A stretch of 64,000 nt of DNA from the NCBI GenBank assembly GCA_963590165.1, contig CAVANO010000045.1:62001-126000 (forward strand). The letters run 5' to 3'. The position numbers and the translations under genes are program-made. The stretch is from UBA11524 sp963590165 (GTDB lineage: Bacteria; Bacillota; Clostridia; Christensenellales; Aristaeellaceae). The notes under the pieces are model-generated. The model was not told where the DNA came from. It made no database searches and saw only the letters and a list, made by a program, of their open reading frames with translations. Positions 44,005 to 53,521 of this stretch are shown here, one piece after another; the stretch's first letter is position 1; the number at the start of each line of letters is the position of its first letter.

Positions 44005-44496
44005 TTACAGCTCATGATAGTATGGGCAGATGTCCTCATAGTGACCATCCTTCATGCGGAAGCCCTTTGGGATGATGCCAAGCGGAACGAAGCCGAGCCG
44101 CTCATACAGGTGACGCGCATGGATGTTGCTGCGGACGACGGCGTTGAATTGCATGATGGTGAACCCGTGCAGTTTGCCCTGCAGTAGGCTGTCCGAGACG
44201 AGTGCCTCGCCGATGTGCAGACCGCGCGCATCGCGGCTGACGGCATAGCTCGCGTTGCAGATGTGTCCGCAGCGCCCGATGTTGTTCGGGTGGAGGATGT
44301 ACAGCCCGAGCACCTTGCCGGTGTCCGCATCGACCGCGGCGGCGCTGAGCGTCTGCGCGGCAAAAAAGCGGTTGCCGGTGTCCTGCGTCAGGAATTCCTC
44401 CTGCGGAAAGGCAACGCCGTCTTCGACCACTTCGTTCCAGATGCGAACCATGTCCGGTACATCGGAGTCTGTATAGGCTCTGACGAGAATGTTCAT
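44005..44496 (-). CDS. GNAT-family N-acetyltransferase
   Basis: 163-residue acetyl-CoA-dependent acyltransferase. N-terminal VRAYTDSDVPDMVRIWNEVV, acetyl-CoA-binding region AVSRDARGLHIGEALVSDSL (an R/Q-x-x-G-x-G/A variant) and the C-terminal MQFNAVVRSNIHARHLYERLGFVPLG. Start ATG 44496 with AAAGGAG; the longer frame lacks support. Convergent with the ATP-grasp operon; substrate unknown. Confidence 0.88.
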   Translation of the reverse strand: MNILVRAYTDSDVPDMVRIWNEVVEDGVAFPQEEFLTQDTGNRFFAAQTLSAAAVDADTGKVLGLYILHPNNIGRCGHICNASYAVSRDARGLHIGEALVSDSLLQGKLHGFTIMQFNAVVRSNIHARHLYERLGFVPLGIIPKGFRMKDGHYEDICPYYHEL

Positions 44497-44598
44497 GGGA
44501 ATCAAGCTCCTTTTTGCACAATGCCGCAAAACGCGGACACAATGTATTATACACCCAATCAGGTAAAAAAAGAAGTTCTATTCAGCACTGCAGAAATG

Positions 44599-44607
44599 TG
44601 ATACAAT
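44599..44607 (+). promoter_or_regulatory. Extended -10 promoter of the SNF2 helicase gene
   Basis: TG-A-TACAAT at 44599-44607, an extended -10 element. No good -35 is visible. The ATG follows 32 nt later. Confidence 0.55.
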
Positions 44608-44639
44608 AGAAATGCAGTTTGACGGAACGAGGTGCAAGG

Positions 44640-47600
44640 ATGAATCTGAAACAGGTTTCAAGCATGTTTTCCTCATCGGATTATCGGAAGGGCATGGATT
44701 ATTACAAGCGGGGACTGGTGGAAAAAATCTGGTATGAGGAAGAGAATCAAACCATAGAGATTTCCGGGTATGTCAGGGGTACCAGCTTGTACAGCGTTCG
44801 TCTGCTTCTTCAGGATGATCAGATCGTGAAAAGAAGCTGCACATGCCCCCAATGCAGGGCTTGGGGAAGTTGCAAGCATCTTGCGGCGGTCATGATTGAT
44901 TACGTCAAAACCGCGGAGACACAGAGCGGAAAAAGCGACAGCGCTGCGAAGTGGATGCTCTCCACTTATCTGACGAAGGCGCAGAAGCAGAACGAAGTAC
45001 CTCAGCGGCTTGCAAGTCTTGTGCCGCGATTGGCGCAGGCAAGAAATTCATATCCGTCTTTTTCATTCTTCGTGGGGTATGACAAACTGTATACGGTCAG
45101 AAACATTGAGGATTTCCTGAACAATGTCAATCAAGAAAAAACGGAAGTCTACGGCAAGGGACTGACGCTGAATCACAGCATAGAGCAGTTCGATGCGAGG
45201 TCACAGAAAATCATCCAGCTACTGATGAATGAGTTTCCGCAGTTTCATTCCCATGATTTGTCTGATTATTACCGTGCGCCGTACAGCTATGGTTATCGGA
45301 AGAATGAAATCAAGCTGACAGGTGATGCGTTTGACCGTATGTTCGACCTGCTCAAGGATGAAACGCTGGCAACAACGGACAAGGGACAGATTCACCTTGA
45401 AGAGCGCGATCCTGAGATCACCGTCAGGATTGAGAAGAATAAGAAAAATGTCAATCTGCTGGTTGAAACGGAAGAAAATTTTACCTACTTCGGAAGCAGC
45501 CGCTGCCAATATCTGATTGGCAGCGACAAGTTGTTCCGGTGCTCGAAGCAATTCATCGAGAAGGTCGGTCCGCTGATTAAAAGCGGAGAGAACAAAATGG
45601 CGCTGTCCTTCGCTGATTTACCGACCTTTTGCAGTTGCGTGCTGCCGGAAATCAGCGACCTGGTCAAAATCGTTGATTCGGGGAATTTGCTGCAGGAATA
45701 TGTGCCGGAGGAATGCACGGTACGCTTCTATTTCGATATAGACAGAGAGACACTGACGCTGGCGATTGCCTTTGCTTACGGCGACCATAGCTTCACATTG
45801 GATGATGAATCGGGCGAAAAAGATGGCGTAAGGCGAAACCTCCGTCAGGAGAAAAACGCGATTTCTTTTGCGGAACGTTTTTTTGATTATGATGCGAAAA
45901 AACGGCTTGTAATCCGTGATGAAGACGCGATTTATGACTTCCTTTCTTCCGGCATCGACAGCTTCCGCGAGCACGGTGAAGTTTATGTCAGCAGCCGTCT
46001 GCAGAACAGGCGTGTATCGCCTGCACCGGCGAAAATCGGCGTGTCCGTATCCGATGGACTGCTGACGCTGTCGATGGATGCAGGTGGATTTCCGCCGGAG
46101 GAACTGTCGGCACTCTATGAGAGCATGTTGCTGCGAAAACGCTACCATCGCCTTGCGGATGGGCGTTACATGCCTATTGACGGCTCGTCCTGCGAGAAGC
46201 TGGCTGAAATGACGCAGATGCTTCAGCTTTCTCCGAAGGATCTGAAGAACGGCAGTATCAAGATGCCGGCGTACCGCGGACTGTATCTCGATGCGATGCT
46301 GACGGGTAATGATGGCATTCAGGTCAGCCGGGATACGCAGTTCCGCGCGATGATTCGCAATTTCAAGACACTGTCGGAAAGCGATTACGCGGCACCGCAG
46401 GATTTGAACGCTTCGCTGCGCCCGTATCAGCTCACCGGTTATCAGTGGCTCAAGACGCTCGAAAGCTATGGATTCGGCGGCATTCTGGCGGATGAAATGG
46501 GTCTTGGCAAGACGCTGCAGGTCATTGCGTTCCTCGATACCGTTCGCAATGAGCGTGTCGGTATGCCGAATCTGGTCGTTTGCCCCGCATCGCTGATTTA
46601 CAACTGGGGCGACGAAATGCAGAAGTTTGCGCCGCAGCTGAAATACGCGCTGATACTCGGCAGTGCGGCTGAACGCAGGGAGAAGCGTCAAGGTGCGGCA
46701 AATGCGGATGTATGGGTGACTTCCTATGAATTACTGCGGCAGGACATCGAGGATTACGCAGCGCTGAATTTCTACTGCTGCGTGCTCGATGAGGCGCAGC
46801 ACATCAAGAACAGCACGACGCTCGTTTCCAAGAGCGTTAAGCGCATCGTGTGCCGGCAGCGATTTGTGCTGACCGGTACGCCGATTGAGAACCGCCTCAG
46901 CGAGCTGTGGAACCTGTTCGACTTCATGATGCCGGGCTACCTGTTCTCGCATCACGCGTTTGTTGAGAAGCTTGAGAAGCCCATTGTGAAATCGAAGAAC
47001 AGCGAAGCAATGTTGCAGCTGCGCAGGCTGGTGCAGCCGTTCATGCTTCGCCGATTAAAGGCGGATGTGCTCAAGGAACTGCCTGCAAAGCAGGAATATG
47101 TCCGCAGAATCTCTCTTTCCGCGGAGGAACAGAAGCTGTATTTTGCGAACGTGCAGGCGACGATCAATGGCATCGATCATGGGGACGGCAAGCTGCAGAT
47201 TCTTGCGGCGCTGACGCGGCTGCGGCAGGTGTGCTGTGACCCGAATCTCTGCTATGAGAATTATACCGGCGCGACAAGCAAGCTGGATGCGTGCGTGGAA
47301 CTGTGCGAGGTAATGGTTGCGAACAAGCACCAAATCCTGCTGTTCTCGCAGTTCACTTCGATGCTGGAGCGGCTGCGCAATCGGCTCGATGCGGCAGGTA
47401 TTTCGAATTTCACGCTGCAAGGCTCGACCTCAAAGGAACGCCGCGCGGAGCTCGTAAAGGCATTCAATGCAGGAGAAGCATCGGTCTTCCTGATTTCACT
47501 CAAGGCAGGAGGAACAGGGCTGAACCTGACAGCGGCGGATGTGGTCATCCACTTCGATCCGTGGTGGAATCAGGCAGCGCAGGATCAGGCAACCGACCGT

Positions 47601-47786
47601 GCGCACCGCATCGGGCAAATGGCGCATGTGCAGGTCTACAAGCTGATTGCGAAGGACACGATTGAGGAGAAGATCCTTGAGTTGCAGGAGCAGAAGAGCG
47701 CCTTGCTGGATACTGTTTCCGGCGGCGAAGAGGGCAGCATCATGAATATGAGCACCGACGAGTTGATGTCCCTGCTGAAAATATAA
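44640..47786 (+). CDS. SNF2-family helicase with SWIM zinc finger
   Basis: 1048-residue Swi2/Snf2-type ATPase/DNA translocase. An N-terminal SWIM zinc motif (CTCPQC...GSCKH, residues about 73-88) is followed by a long helicase-associated region (about 100-580), then the SNF2 motor: DEMGLGKTLQVIAFL (motif I), VLDEAQHIKN (motif II), LTGTPIENRLSELW (III), and helicase C with LFSQFTSMLERL, LISLKAGGTGLNLT and DRAHRIGQ. ATG 44640 after GAGGTGCAAGG. Such stand-alone proteins are widespread in Firmicutes chromosomes; no restriction, defence or transposon genes are adjacent. The exact role (chromosome remodelling, transcription recycling) is not known. Confidence 0.93.
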   Translation: MNLKQVSSMFSSSDYRKGMDYYKRGLVEKIWYEEENQTIEISGYVRGTSLYSVRLLLQDDQIVKRSCTCPQCRAWGSCKHLAAVMIDYVKTAETQSGKSDSAAKWMLSTYLTKAQKQNEVPQRLASLVPRLAQARNSYPSFSFFVGYDKLYTVRNIEDFLNNVNQEKTEVYGKGLTLNHSIEQFDARSQKIIQLLMNEFPQFHSHDLSDYYRAPYSYGYRKNEIKLTGDAFDRMFDLLKDETLATTDKGQIHLEERDPEITVRIEKNKKNVNLLVETEENFTYFGSSRCQYLIGSDKLFRCSKQFIEKVGPLIKSGENKMALSFADLPTFCSCVLPEISDLVKIVDSGNLLQEYVPEECTVRFYFDIDRETLTLAIAFAYGDHSFTLDDESGEKDGVRRNLRQEKNAISFAERFFDYDAKKRLVIRDEDAIYDFLSSGIDSFREHGEVYVSSRLQNRRVSPAPAKIGVSVSDGLLTLSMDAGGFPPEELSALYESMLLRKRYHRLADGRYMPIDGSSCEKLAEMTQMLQLSPKDLKNGSIKMPAYRGLYLDAMLTGNDGIQVSRDTQFRAMIRNFKTLSESDYAAPQDLNASLRPYQLTGYQWLKTLESYGFGGILADEMGLGKTLQVIAFLDTVRNERVGMPNLVVCPASLIYNWGDEMQKFAPQLKYALILGSAAERREKRQGAANADVWVTSYELLRQDIEDYAALNFYCCVLDEAQHIKNSTTLVSKSVKRIVCRQRFVLTGTPIENRLSELWNLFDFMMPGYLFSHHAFVEKLEKPIVKSKNSEAMLQLRRLVQPFMLRRLKADVLKELPAKQEYVRRISLSAEEQKLYFANVQATINGIDHGDGKLQILAALTRLRQVCCDPNLCYENYTGATSKLDACVELCEVMVANKHQILLFSQFTSMLERLRNRLDAAGISNFTLQGSTSKERRAELVKAFNAGEASVFLISLKAGGTGLNLTAADVVIHFDPWWNQAAQDQATDRAHRIGQMAHVQVYKLIAKDTIEEKILELQEQKSALLDTVSGGEEGSIMNMSTDELMSLLKI

Positions 47787-47791
47787 AAACA

Positions 47792-47826
47792 GCCCGAAAA
47801 GCGTGATTGTGCTTCGCTTTTCGGGC
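47792..47826. terminator. Bidirectional terminator between SNF2 helicase and glycosidase
   Basis: GCCCGAAAAGCG (47792-47803) pairs perfectly with CGCTTTTCGGGC (47815-47826); AGCTTTTATT to the right and TATAAAAAC to the left serve both convergent genes. Confidence 0.88.
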
Positions 47827-47831
47827 AGCTT

Positions 47832-49268
47832 TTATTCGATGCTGACGCTTTTCAGGATGATGCCGCTGCGGTCAGTAATGATTCTTACGCCGCACGGAAC
47901 AACTGCAAGTTCCTTGCCATCTGCGAGGATGCGCGCTTTGATGCCGTCAGAGTCAATTGTATACCGATGCTCACCGAATACCTGCGTGTAGGTGTACTTG
48001 AGTCCTGCACACAGGCTGAACCACACCTCATCGCCAAGCAAATGGATGCCATACATGTGCGCAATGTACTCCAGCACGGCCAGCATCGTAGGACCGTATG
48101 AATCCTGAAACGGTTCAGTGCTGTCGCGGCTGAGCACCTCATGTGACATCATGCCGACGCGCGACGGTTCGCCGGTGAATGGATCGAACTGCTGCGTGAA
48201 CACATAGCCGCCGCTGATGACGGCTTGAAGCAGCTTTTTGCCCAGCATTGTGACAATTTTTTCGTACCCGTAGCGCTCCAGAGCGATGATTGCACGTTGA
48301 TATGTCAGCCCTTCGCACTGACCGCTCCAGTTGTTTTCGGGCGCGTTGCGGAAAAGCCGGTCGTTTGCGGCAACGCTTGGCAGGGGCAGCGGCGTCCAGA
48401 ATTCATCGGGATTGAGCAAATGCGCGCGGACGAATGCATCTGCCATTTCCTGACTGACAGAGCCCCAGTACATGCAGCGGAGCGTATTGTGGCAGAGCAC
48501 ATCAATGACATGACCATGCTTGTCGCGGTCGAAAAACGTATGCCGATTTTCGTCCCACAGGCTCGATTTCAGCTGGCGTGCGACATCGTCCGCCTTTTGC
48601 CGCCACATCTGCTCCTGACCGTCGCCGCGAATCCGGCTGATTTCGGCGAGCGTGTCGCGGCAGGCGTAGGAGAAAGAAGTAATGTCCATAGATGCCATCG
48701 GGACGACGTCAGCATTTTCAGGGGGCGTATCCGTTGTGCAGTAAACTGGTGCCTTGCCGTAGCGCACGGCGTTGTCCTCGCCGGTATCATAGACGCAGAA
48801 GGATTCGAGAATGCCGTCACCGTCCGAGTCACGCGTTTTCCACAGATACGCATCGAAGCGGCTGAGACAGTCGGCAAGCATGTCCAGATAAGCAGAATCC
48901 TTGCCGGAAAGATACCACATGTTCAGCGCGTGAAGCGGAAAGCAGAAGCCCTGAAATTTGTTGAACTGCGGCTCAATCGTGCCGTCCGGATGGCACTGAA
49001 TCGAGCCTGCAAGCCGTCCGTCTTCGCGCTGCGTGCGCATGAAGAACAGTTGGTTGTTCATTGCGGCGGTCATGTTGCGTTTGGCGTACATTTCGCCGCC
49101 CATCGGCTGCGTTTCCAGCCAGATTTTTTCGTAGCCGCCGCCTTCGACAATGACAGGGTCACTGCCGAAAAGCCGCACGTTGTTCAGGCACTTCTTTTCT
49201 GCTGTGTCGAAGAGCTTCTGCAGTTTGTCATCCGCGCAGGAGAAGATAACACCGGTTGTTGGAAGCAT
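47832..49268 (-). CDS. (alpha/alpha)6-barrel glycosidase, MGH1/GH63-like
   Basis: 478-residue putative glycoside hydrolase without signal peptide. The pattern YEKIWLETQPMGGEMYAKRN, FNKFQGFCFPLHALNMW, RDSDGDGILESFCVYDTGED and NNWSGQCEGLTYQRAIIALERYGY is that of MGH1-like/GH63 or GH37-type catalytic domains, where acidic residues in the DGDGxxE and WxGQ regions act. It includes the C-terminal GDEVWFSLCAGLKYTYTQ segment. Substrate unknown. Start ATG 49268 with GGAGG. Divergent from the GH43-GH28 gene, 165 nt apart, suggesting shared regulation for plant glycan use (inference). Confidence 0.78.
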   Translation of the reverse strand: MLPTTGVIFSCADDKLQKLFDTAEKKCLNNVRLFGSDPVIVEGGGYEKIWLETQPMGGEMYAKRNMTAAMNNQLFFMRTQREDGRLAGSIQCHPDGTIEPQFNKFQGFCFPLHALNMWYLSGKDSAYLDMLADCLSRFDAYLWKTRDSDGDGILESFCVYDTGEDNAVRYGKAPVYCTTDTPPENADVVPMASMDITSFSYACRDTLAEISRIRGDGQEQMWRQKADDVARQLKSSLWDENRHTFFDRDKHGHVIDVLCHNTLRCMYWGSVSQEMADAFVRAHLLNPDEFWTPLPLPSVAANDRLFRNAPENNWSGQCEGLTYQRAIIALERYGYEKIVTMLGKKLLQAVISGGYVFTQQFDPFTGEPSRVGMMSHEVLSRDSTEPFQDSYGPTMLAVLEYIAHMYGIHLLGDEVWFSLCAGLKYTYTQVFGEHRYTIDSDGIKARILADGKELAVVPCGVRIITDRSGIILKSVSIE

Positions 49269-49302
49269 GGTCAATCCTCCGATTCCTCTGTTTTCATCCC
49301 CT

Positions 49303-49330
49303 ATTGTACACGGAACGGGAAAAAATGCAA
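49303..49330 (-). promoter_or_regulatory. Promoter of the MGH1-like glycosidase
   Basis: Minus strand: TTGCAT (49330-49325), 16-nt spacer, TACAAT (49308-49303). No equally good plus-strand promoter is visible for the divergent GH43-GH28 gene. Confidence 0.65.
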
Positions 49331-49433
49331 GCGGAACAATAGCAGGAAAAAAGGCTGTTCATGGCGAATAGGTCAAATTCAGAGGAGCAAGGGACGTTTA
49401 TGTCCTTTGAAATTGGAAGGAGCAACGCTTTTT

Positions 49434-51707
49434 ATGAAGCTTGAGGAAATCAACATTCGAGACCCCTATGTCTTGACGCTTGATGGGCGGTATTATCTCT
49501 ATGGCACGCGCGGTGCGACCTGCTGGGGCGAGGCGGACGGCTTCGATGTGTACACCAGCAGCGATTTGCAGGAATGGGACGGCCCGTTTGAGTGCTTCCA
49601 CAATGACGGCACGTTCTGGGCAGACAGAAACTACTGGGCGCCTGAGGTGCATTTGTACAAAGGACGGCTGTATATGCTGGCGAGCTTTAAGCGCGAGGGT
49701 GTATGCCGCGGTACGGCAGTGCTGACGGCGGATTCGCCGATGGGTCCCTTCAAGCCGCATTCGGATGGACGTGTGACACCGCCTGACTGGGAGTGTCTTG
49801 ATGGAACGCTGTATGTCAGCCCGGCAGGCAAGCCGTATCTGGTGTTTGCACATGAGTGGGTGCAGACGGTTGACGGCGAAATCTGCGCATTGCCGCTGTC
49901 GGATGATTTGTCCCGTGCAGACGGCGAACCGAAACTGCTGTTCCATGCGTCCGATGCAAAATGGGCGAGGTTGGTGCACCACCGCTCCAGTGGTATTGAC
50001 GGCTATGTGACGGATGGGCCGTCCATCTGGCGCACGCCGGACGGAACACTGCTGATTCTGTGGGCGAGCTTCTCGGATGAAGGCTATACAGAAGGCGTTG
50101 CTGTCAGCGACAACGGCGATGTAACGGGCAATTTCCGGCAGGTGGAACCGCTTTTCCGGCGCGACGGCGGACACGGCATGATTTTCCGTGATTTGACGGG
50201 TCAGCTGTATCTCACGCTGCATACGCCGAACGAGCATTTGAAGGAGCATCCGTGTTTCATTCCGCTGGAGGAAAAAGCAGATTCGCTTGCCGTGAAGCAC
50301 ACGGTGCCAGCGTGGTATGAACCGATGCGGACGCGGCTGTATGCGATGGCGGAGAAGCTGACATCGTCCCTGACTGGCTGGCAGGGGAGCGAACAGGTCT
50401 TCCGACCGGAAGATTATGGTGCAAAGTTCGGCGAGAAGGCGACAAAGGCGATTCAGGCGGCGATGGATGCGGCAGGAGAGCATGGCGGCACTGTCCTTCT
50501 GTCCGGCGGCGACTACGTGTCTGGCACGATTGTTCTTCGCTCGAATGTCCGCCTGATGGTCGAAAAAGGCAGCCGACTGCTGGCATCGCTTGATTTGGCG
50601 GATTATCCGGAGCATCAGGCGAAGCGCCTGACCGTGCAGGATACGAACATGGGCATGAATCAGTCGCTGATTTTCGCTGAAGGATGTGAGAACATTTGCA
50701 TTTGCGGTGGGGGTGAGCTGAACGGGCAGGGAAGCCGCGACCATTTTGCAGGCGATGAGACCTGCAGCGGTACACCCGGACGCCCGTTCCTGATGCGCAT
50801 CATCGACTGCAAGAACGTGCATGTCCATGACATCACGCTGAGCTCTGCAGCCTGCTGGATGGAGAACTACCTGAACTGCGACCGCGTACTGCTTGAGCGC
50901 GTGACAGTGCGCAATCAGGTGAATTACAACAATGACGGCATCGATATTGATGGTTGCCGCGATGTAATTGTCCGTGACTGCGACATCATTTCCAACGATG
51001 ATGCATGCTGCTTCAAGGGTGCAAGTCAGCGGAACACGGAGCGCGTGCTGATTGAGAACTGCCGTCTGTTCAGTGCCTGCAATGCGCTGAAGGTTGGTAC
51101 GGATACGCAGGGTGACTTCTGCGATGTGCTGGTGCGGTCATGTCAGCTCGGCGGCGTGGAGAGCGATCCGAGCGGGCTCAAGCATCGCTGCGCCGATTCC
51201 GGCATTTCGTTGGAAATGGTGGACGGCGGCACGCTTGAAAACTTCCTGATTGAGAACGTGACAATTGACCGGGCATGGAGTCCTTTCTTCCTGCGCCTTG
51301 AGGATCGCGGACGTGTGAAGCCGGACGACCCCAAGCCGCCTGTCGGGACAATGCGCAATGTGGCGCTTGCTCATGTGCGCGGTGGCGAAGAAAACGGGCC
51401 GCGCGGATCCTACTTCATCGGTGTACCGGAGAAGGCAATCGAGAATGTGCTGCTCTATGATGTGCGGCTGAATCAGCAGGTAAGCGAAAAGCCGGTCGTG
51501 CAGGAAAGTGACATCAGCGAAATGCGCGGTGTGTATCCCGATGCGCACATGATTGACGTAATTGGCGATGCCCCTGCGCGGGGACTGTGGGCGCGTCACG
51601 TGCATGGACTGTCGCTTGCAGGCTATGATATCATTCCGGATCAAAAGGACGAACGTCCGTATTTGATGCTGGATACGGATGTGACAATGGACGAAATGAA
51701 TCCGTAA
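49434..51707 (+). CDS. Fused GH43-like / GH28-like glycosidase (pectin type)
   Basis: 757-residue protein joining two carbohydrase folds and lacking a signal peptide, so likely cytoplasmic. Residues 1-300 are a GH43 five-blade propeller: base Asp10 in NIRDPYVL, Asp123 in CLDGTLYVS, and TDGPSIWR where the general acid is usually Glu but reads Asp194. Residues about 325-730 are a GH28 right-handed beta-helix: DYGAKFGEKATKAIQAAMD, GGTVLLSGGDYVSGTI, and the catalytic acids in NNDGIDID (Asp501) and SNDDACCFKG (Asp522, Asp523). Predicted to trim pectic oligosaccharides (arabinose/galactose side units plus galacturonate). ATG 49434 follows AAGGAGC. The open frame continues far upstream, but only as antisense of the divergent gene. 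Confidence 0.85.
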   Translation: MKLEEINIRDPYVLTLDGRYYLYGTRGATCWGEADGFDVYTSSDLQEWDGPFECFHNDGTFWADRNYWAPEVHLYKGRLYMLASFKREGVCRGTAVLTADSPMGPFKPHSDGRVTPPDWECLDGTLYVSPAGKPYLVFAHEWVQTVDGEICALPLSDDLSRADGEPKLLFHASDAKWARLVHHRSSGIDGYVTDGPSIWRTPDGTLLILWASFSDEGYTEGVAVSDNGDVTGNFRQVEPLFRRDGGHGMIFRDLTGQLYLTLHTPNEHLKEHPCFIPLEEKADSLAVKHTVPAWYEPMRTRLYAMAEKLTSSLTGWQGSEQVFRPEDYGAKFGEKATKAIQAAMDAAGEHGGTVLLSGGDYVSGTIVLRSNVRLMVEKGSRLLASLDLADYPEHQAKRLTVQDTNMGMNQSLIFAEGCENICICGGGELNGQGSRDHFAGDETCSGTPGRPFLMRIIDCKNVHVHDITLSSAACWMENYLNCDRVLLERVTVRNQVNYNNDGIDIDGCRDVIVRDCDIISNDDACCFKGASQRNTERVLIENCRLFSACNALKVGTDTQGDFCDVLVRSCQLGGVESDPSGLKHRCADSGISLEMVDGGTLENFLIENVTIDRAWSPFFLRLEDRGRVKPDDPKPPVGTMRNVALAHVRGGEENGPRGSYFIGVPEKAIENVLLYDVRLNQQVSEKPVVQESDISEMRGVYPDAHMIDVIGDAPARGLWARHVHGLSLAGYDIIPDQKDERPYLMLDTDVTMDEMNP

Positions 51708-51723
51708 AGAAGGAGGAGAAACC

Positions 51724-52545
51724 ATGACAGACGAACGGCTCTATGATGTGATGAGCGACATGCTCGAACAGATTTCGCGCGAGGATTATCCGGAGATTTA
51801 TGACATCATTGAGGAAAGCATTGATGTGGAGAACAAGGAAGTTCTCGATGAACCGATGGAAATCGCGGGAAAGCTGCATGGTGCGGATGGCGCGAAGCAG
51901 CTGCCCGACTGCGTGGTTGATTTCCTGCTGGAGGTCTACACAGATGAAATGGAGCAGGGCAATGCAGATGCGGCGTGCGACCTCGGTTCACTGTACTATA
52001 CAGGACGCGGCGGCGAGCAGAGCTACGCGAAGGCAGTCAAGTATTACACCATCGGCGCAAAGGGCGGCTCACGACAGGCACAGGAGAATCTCGGCTATTG
52101 CTATTACTACGGCAGGGATATCCCGGTGGACTACGAGAAGGCGTTCCACTATTTTGCGCTCGGTGCATTCGACGGTCATCTGCGCTCACTGTACAAAATC
52201 GGCGACATGTACCGTTACGGCTATTACGTCGAGAAGAACGAGCAGGAAGCGTTCTGCATTTACCTCTCCTGCATCCAGAACATGACGAAGGAGGCAGAGC
52301 CGCTTGTCGGCGCAGATGTCCTGATGCGCATGGGCGATTGCTACTTTGAAGGCATCGGCACGGAAAAGGACGATGGGATGGCAATGCTCAGCTATCAACG
52401 CGCAGAGCAGCTGTTCATGGCACGGCTGATGGACGGCGATTTCATGATTAAGAAGTGCTATGACCATGTTGTGACGCGTCAGGCGAAGGTCAGGGCACGC
52501 ATGAAGGCAAAGCTGCCTGCGTTTGACTGGGCAAAAACGAAGTAA
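51724..52545 (+). CDS. Sel1-like repeat protein
   Basis: 273-residue protein with three to four Sel1/TPR-type repeats: NADAACDLGSLYYTGRGGEQ, SRQAQENLGYCYYYGRDIPV, HLRSLYKIGDMYRYGYYVEK and GADVLMRMGDCYFEGIGTEK (about residues 82-220). These helical pairs bind partner proteins. An acidic N-terminal region (1-75) has no recognised fold. No signal peptide. RBS GGAGGAG; starts 16 nt after the GH43-GH28 gene and may be co-transcribed. Function unknown. Confidence 0.85.
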   Translation: MTDERLYDVMSDMLEQISREDYPEIYDIIEESIDVENKEVLDEPMEIAGKLHGADGAKQLPDCVVDFLLEVYTDEMEQGNADAACDLGSLYYTGRGGEQSYAKAVKYYTIGAKGGSRQAQENLGYCYYYGRDIPVDYEKAFHYFALGAFDGHLRSLYKIGDMYRYGYYVEKNEQEAFCIYLSCIQNMTKEAEPLVGADVLMRMGDCYFEGIGTEKDDGMAMLSYQRAEQLFMARLMDGDFMIKKCYDHVVTRQAKVRARMKAKLPAFDWAKTK

Positions 52546-52685
52546 GGGCTAAAATTTAAATAATCTGTATCGAAAAACAGGTTTGGCAGGAATTTCGGCA
52601 GGCGGCGGCGAATATAAGCACGTTGAAAATCGGGCGGATTCTGTCTGCCTTCGCAATGTGATTGAAAGTGAAAGGGGAACGTCCC

Positions 52686-53465
52686 ATGACCAATATGGAG
52701 CCGGAAAATGAAGCAATGTCTGCCGAAAATGATGAAGTAAAGCCTGAGGAGCAGATGCCTGCGGAACAGACGGATCAGTCTGCAGAGGAGAAGAAGACTG
52801 ATGATGAAGAAGGCGCGGTGACTGAGAGCTATTCCGCGTGGCAGCGCTACTGGATGAAGAAAGGCTTTGTGTTTGCTCCGAAAATCAAGGTGAAGAAGCC
52901 ACTCAAGCAGAATGTTATTGAATGGGTGGCAACCATCCTTGGTGCATTGCTGCTTGTGTTTGTCATTAAGATGTTTGTGGGCGAACCGGTCATCGTGTCT
53001 GGCAACAGCATGTATCCGACGCTGCATGACAGCGAGATGATGATTGTCAGCAAGCTCGAATACGGCACTTCCTACATTTTTAATCTGCCGATTGTGCTTG
53101 GCGGCGAGCCGGAGCGTTTTGATGTGGTTGTCTGCCGCTATCCTGACCGCGGCGACACGAATTTCGTTAAGCGCATCGTGGGTCTGCCGGGGGATACGGT
53201 TCAGATTAAGGACGGCTATCTCTACGTCAACGGCGTCAAGTACACAGAAAAGTTCCTGTCTGCACGCATGACGCGCGATTACGGTCCCTACACTGTGCCG
53301 GAAGGACATTACTTCGTCATGGGCGATAACCGCAACAATTCCAACGACAGCCGCAATTCGCAGGTCGGCGCCATTACGCGCGATATGATTATCGGGCATG
53401 TCACCGGCGTGATTTGGCATCAGATTCCGTCTACGCTCGATGACTGGGGACTGAAGACGGACTAA
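52686..53465 (+). CDS. lepB: Signal peptidase I
   Basis: Membrane serine protease that removes signal peptides from exported proteins. 259 residues. A long acidic cytoplasmic N-terminus (1-60) precedes one membrane segment (about 78-97). Catalytic Ser108 in SGNSMYPTL and Lys162 in NFVKRIVGLPGD form the Ser-Lys dyad; box E is GDNRNNSNDSR. ATG 52686 follows AAAGGGG. The acidic extension is longer than in typical Firmicutes enzymes, which begin close to the membrane segment. Confidence 0.94.
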   Translation: MTNMEPENEAMSAENDEVKPEEQMPAEQTDQSAEEKKTDDEEGAVTESYSAWQRYWMKKGFVFAPKIKVKKPLKQNVIEWVATILGALLLVFVIKMFVGEPVIVSGNSMYPTLHDSEMMIVSKLEYGTSYIFNLPIVLGGEPERFDVVVCRYPDRGDTNFVKRIVGLPGDTVQIKDGYLYVNGVKYTEKFLSARMTRDYGPYTVPEGHYFVMGDNRNNSNDSRNSQVGAITRDMIIGHVTGVIWHQIPSTLDDWGLKTD

Positions 53466-53483
53466 AGAAAATTCATCCATCAG

Positions 53484-53521
53484 ACCGGAGCTTCGGACTT
53501 GCGTCCGGTTCCGGTTTTTTT
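53484..53521 (+). terminator. Terminator after lepB, directly before uvrC
   Basis: Outer stem ACCGGA/TCCGGT (53484-53489, 53510-53515) and inner stem CGGAC/GTCCG (53494-53498, 53503-53507), then seven Ts. It ends only 11 nt before the uvrC ATG, with the uvrC ribosome binding site (GGAGG, 53524-53528) just beyond. Confidence 0.9.

Noticed and set aside
44640..47786. SNF2 helicase as part of a defence or phage-like island
   Set aside because: Neighbours are metabolic genes, composition looks the same, and no methylase, nuclease or integrase is adjacent; similar stand-alone proteins are common in Firmicutes.
48225..49433. Open frame continuing about 400 codons upstream of the GH43-GH28 start
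   Set aside because: It is antisense to the divergent MGH1-like glycosidase, has no family features, and the ATG at 49434 has its own ribosome binding site.
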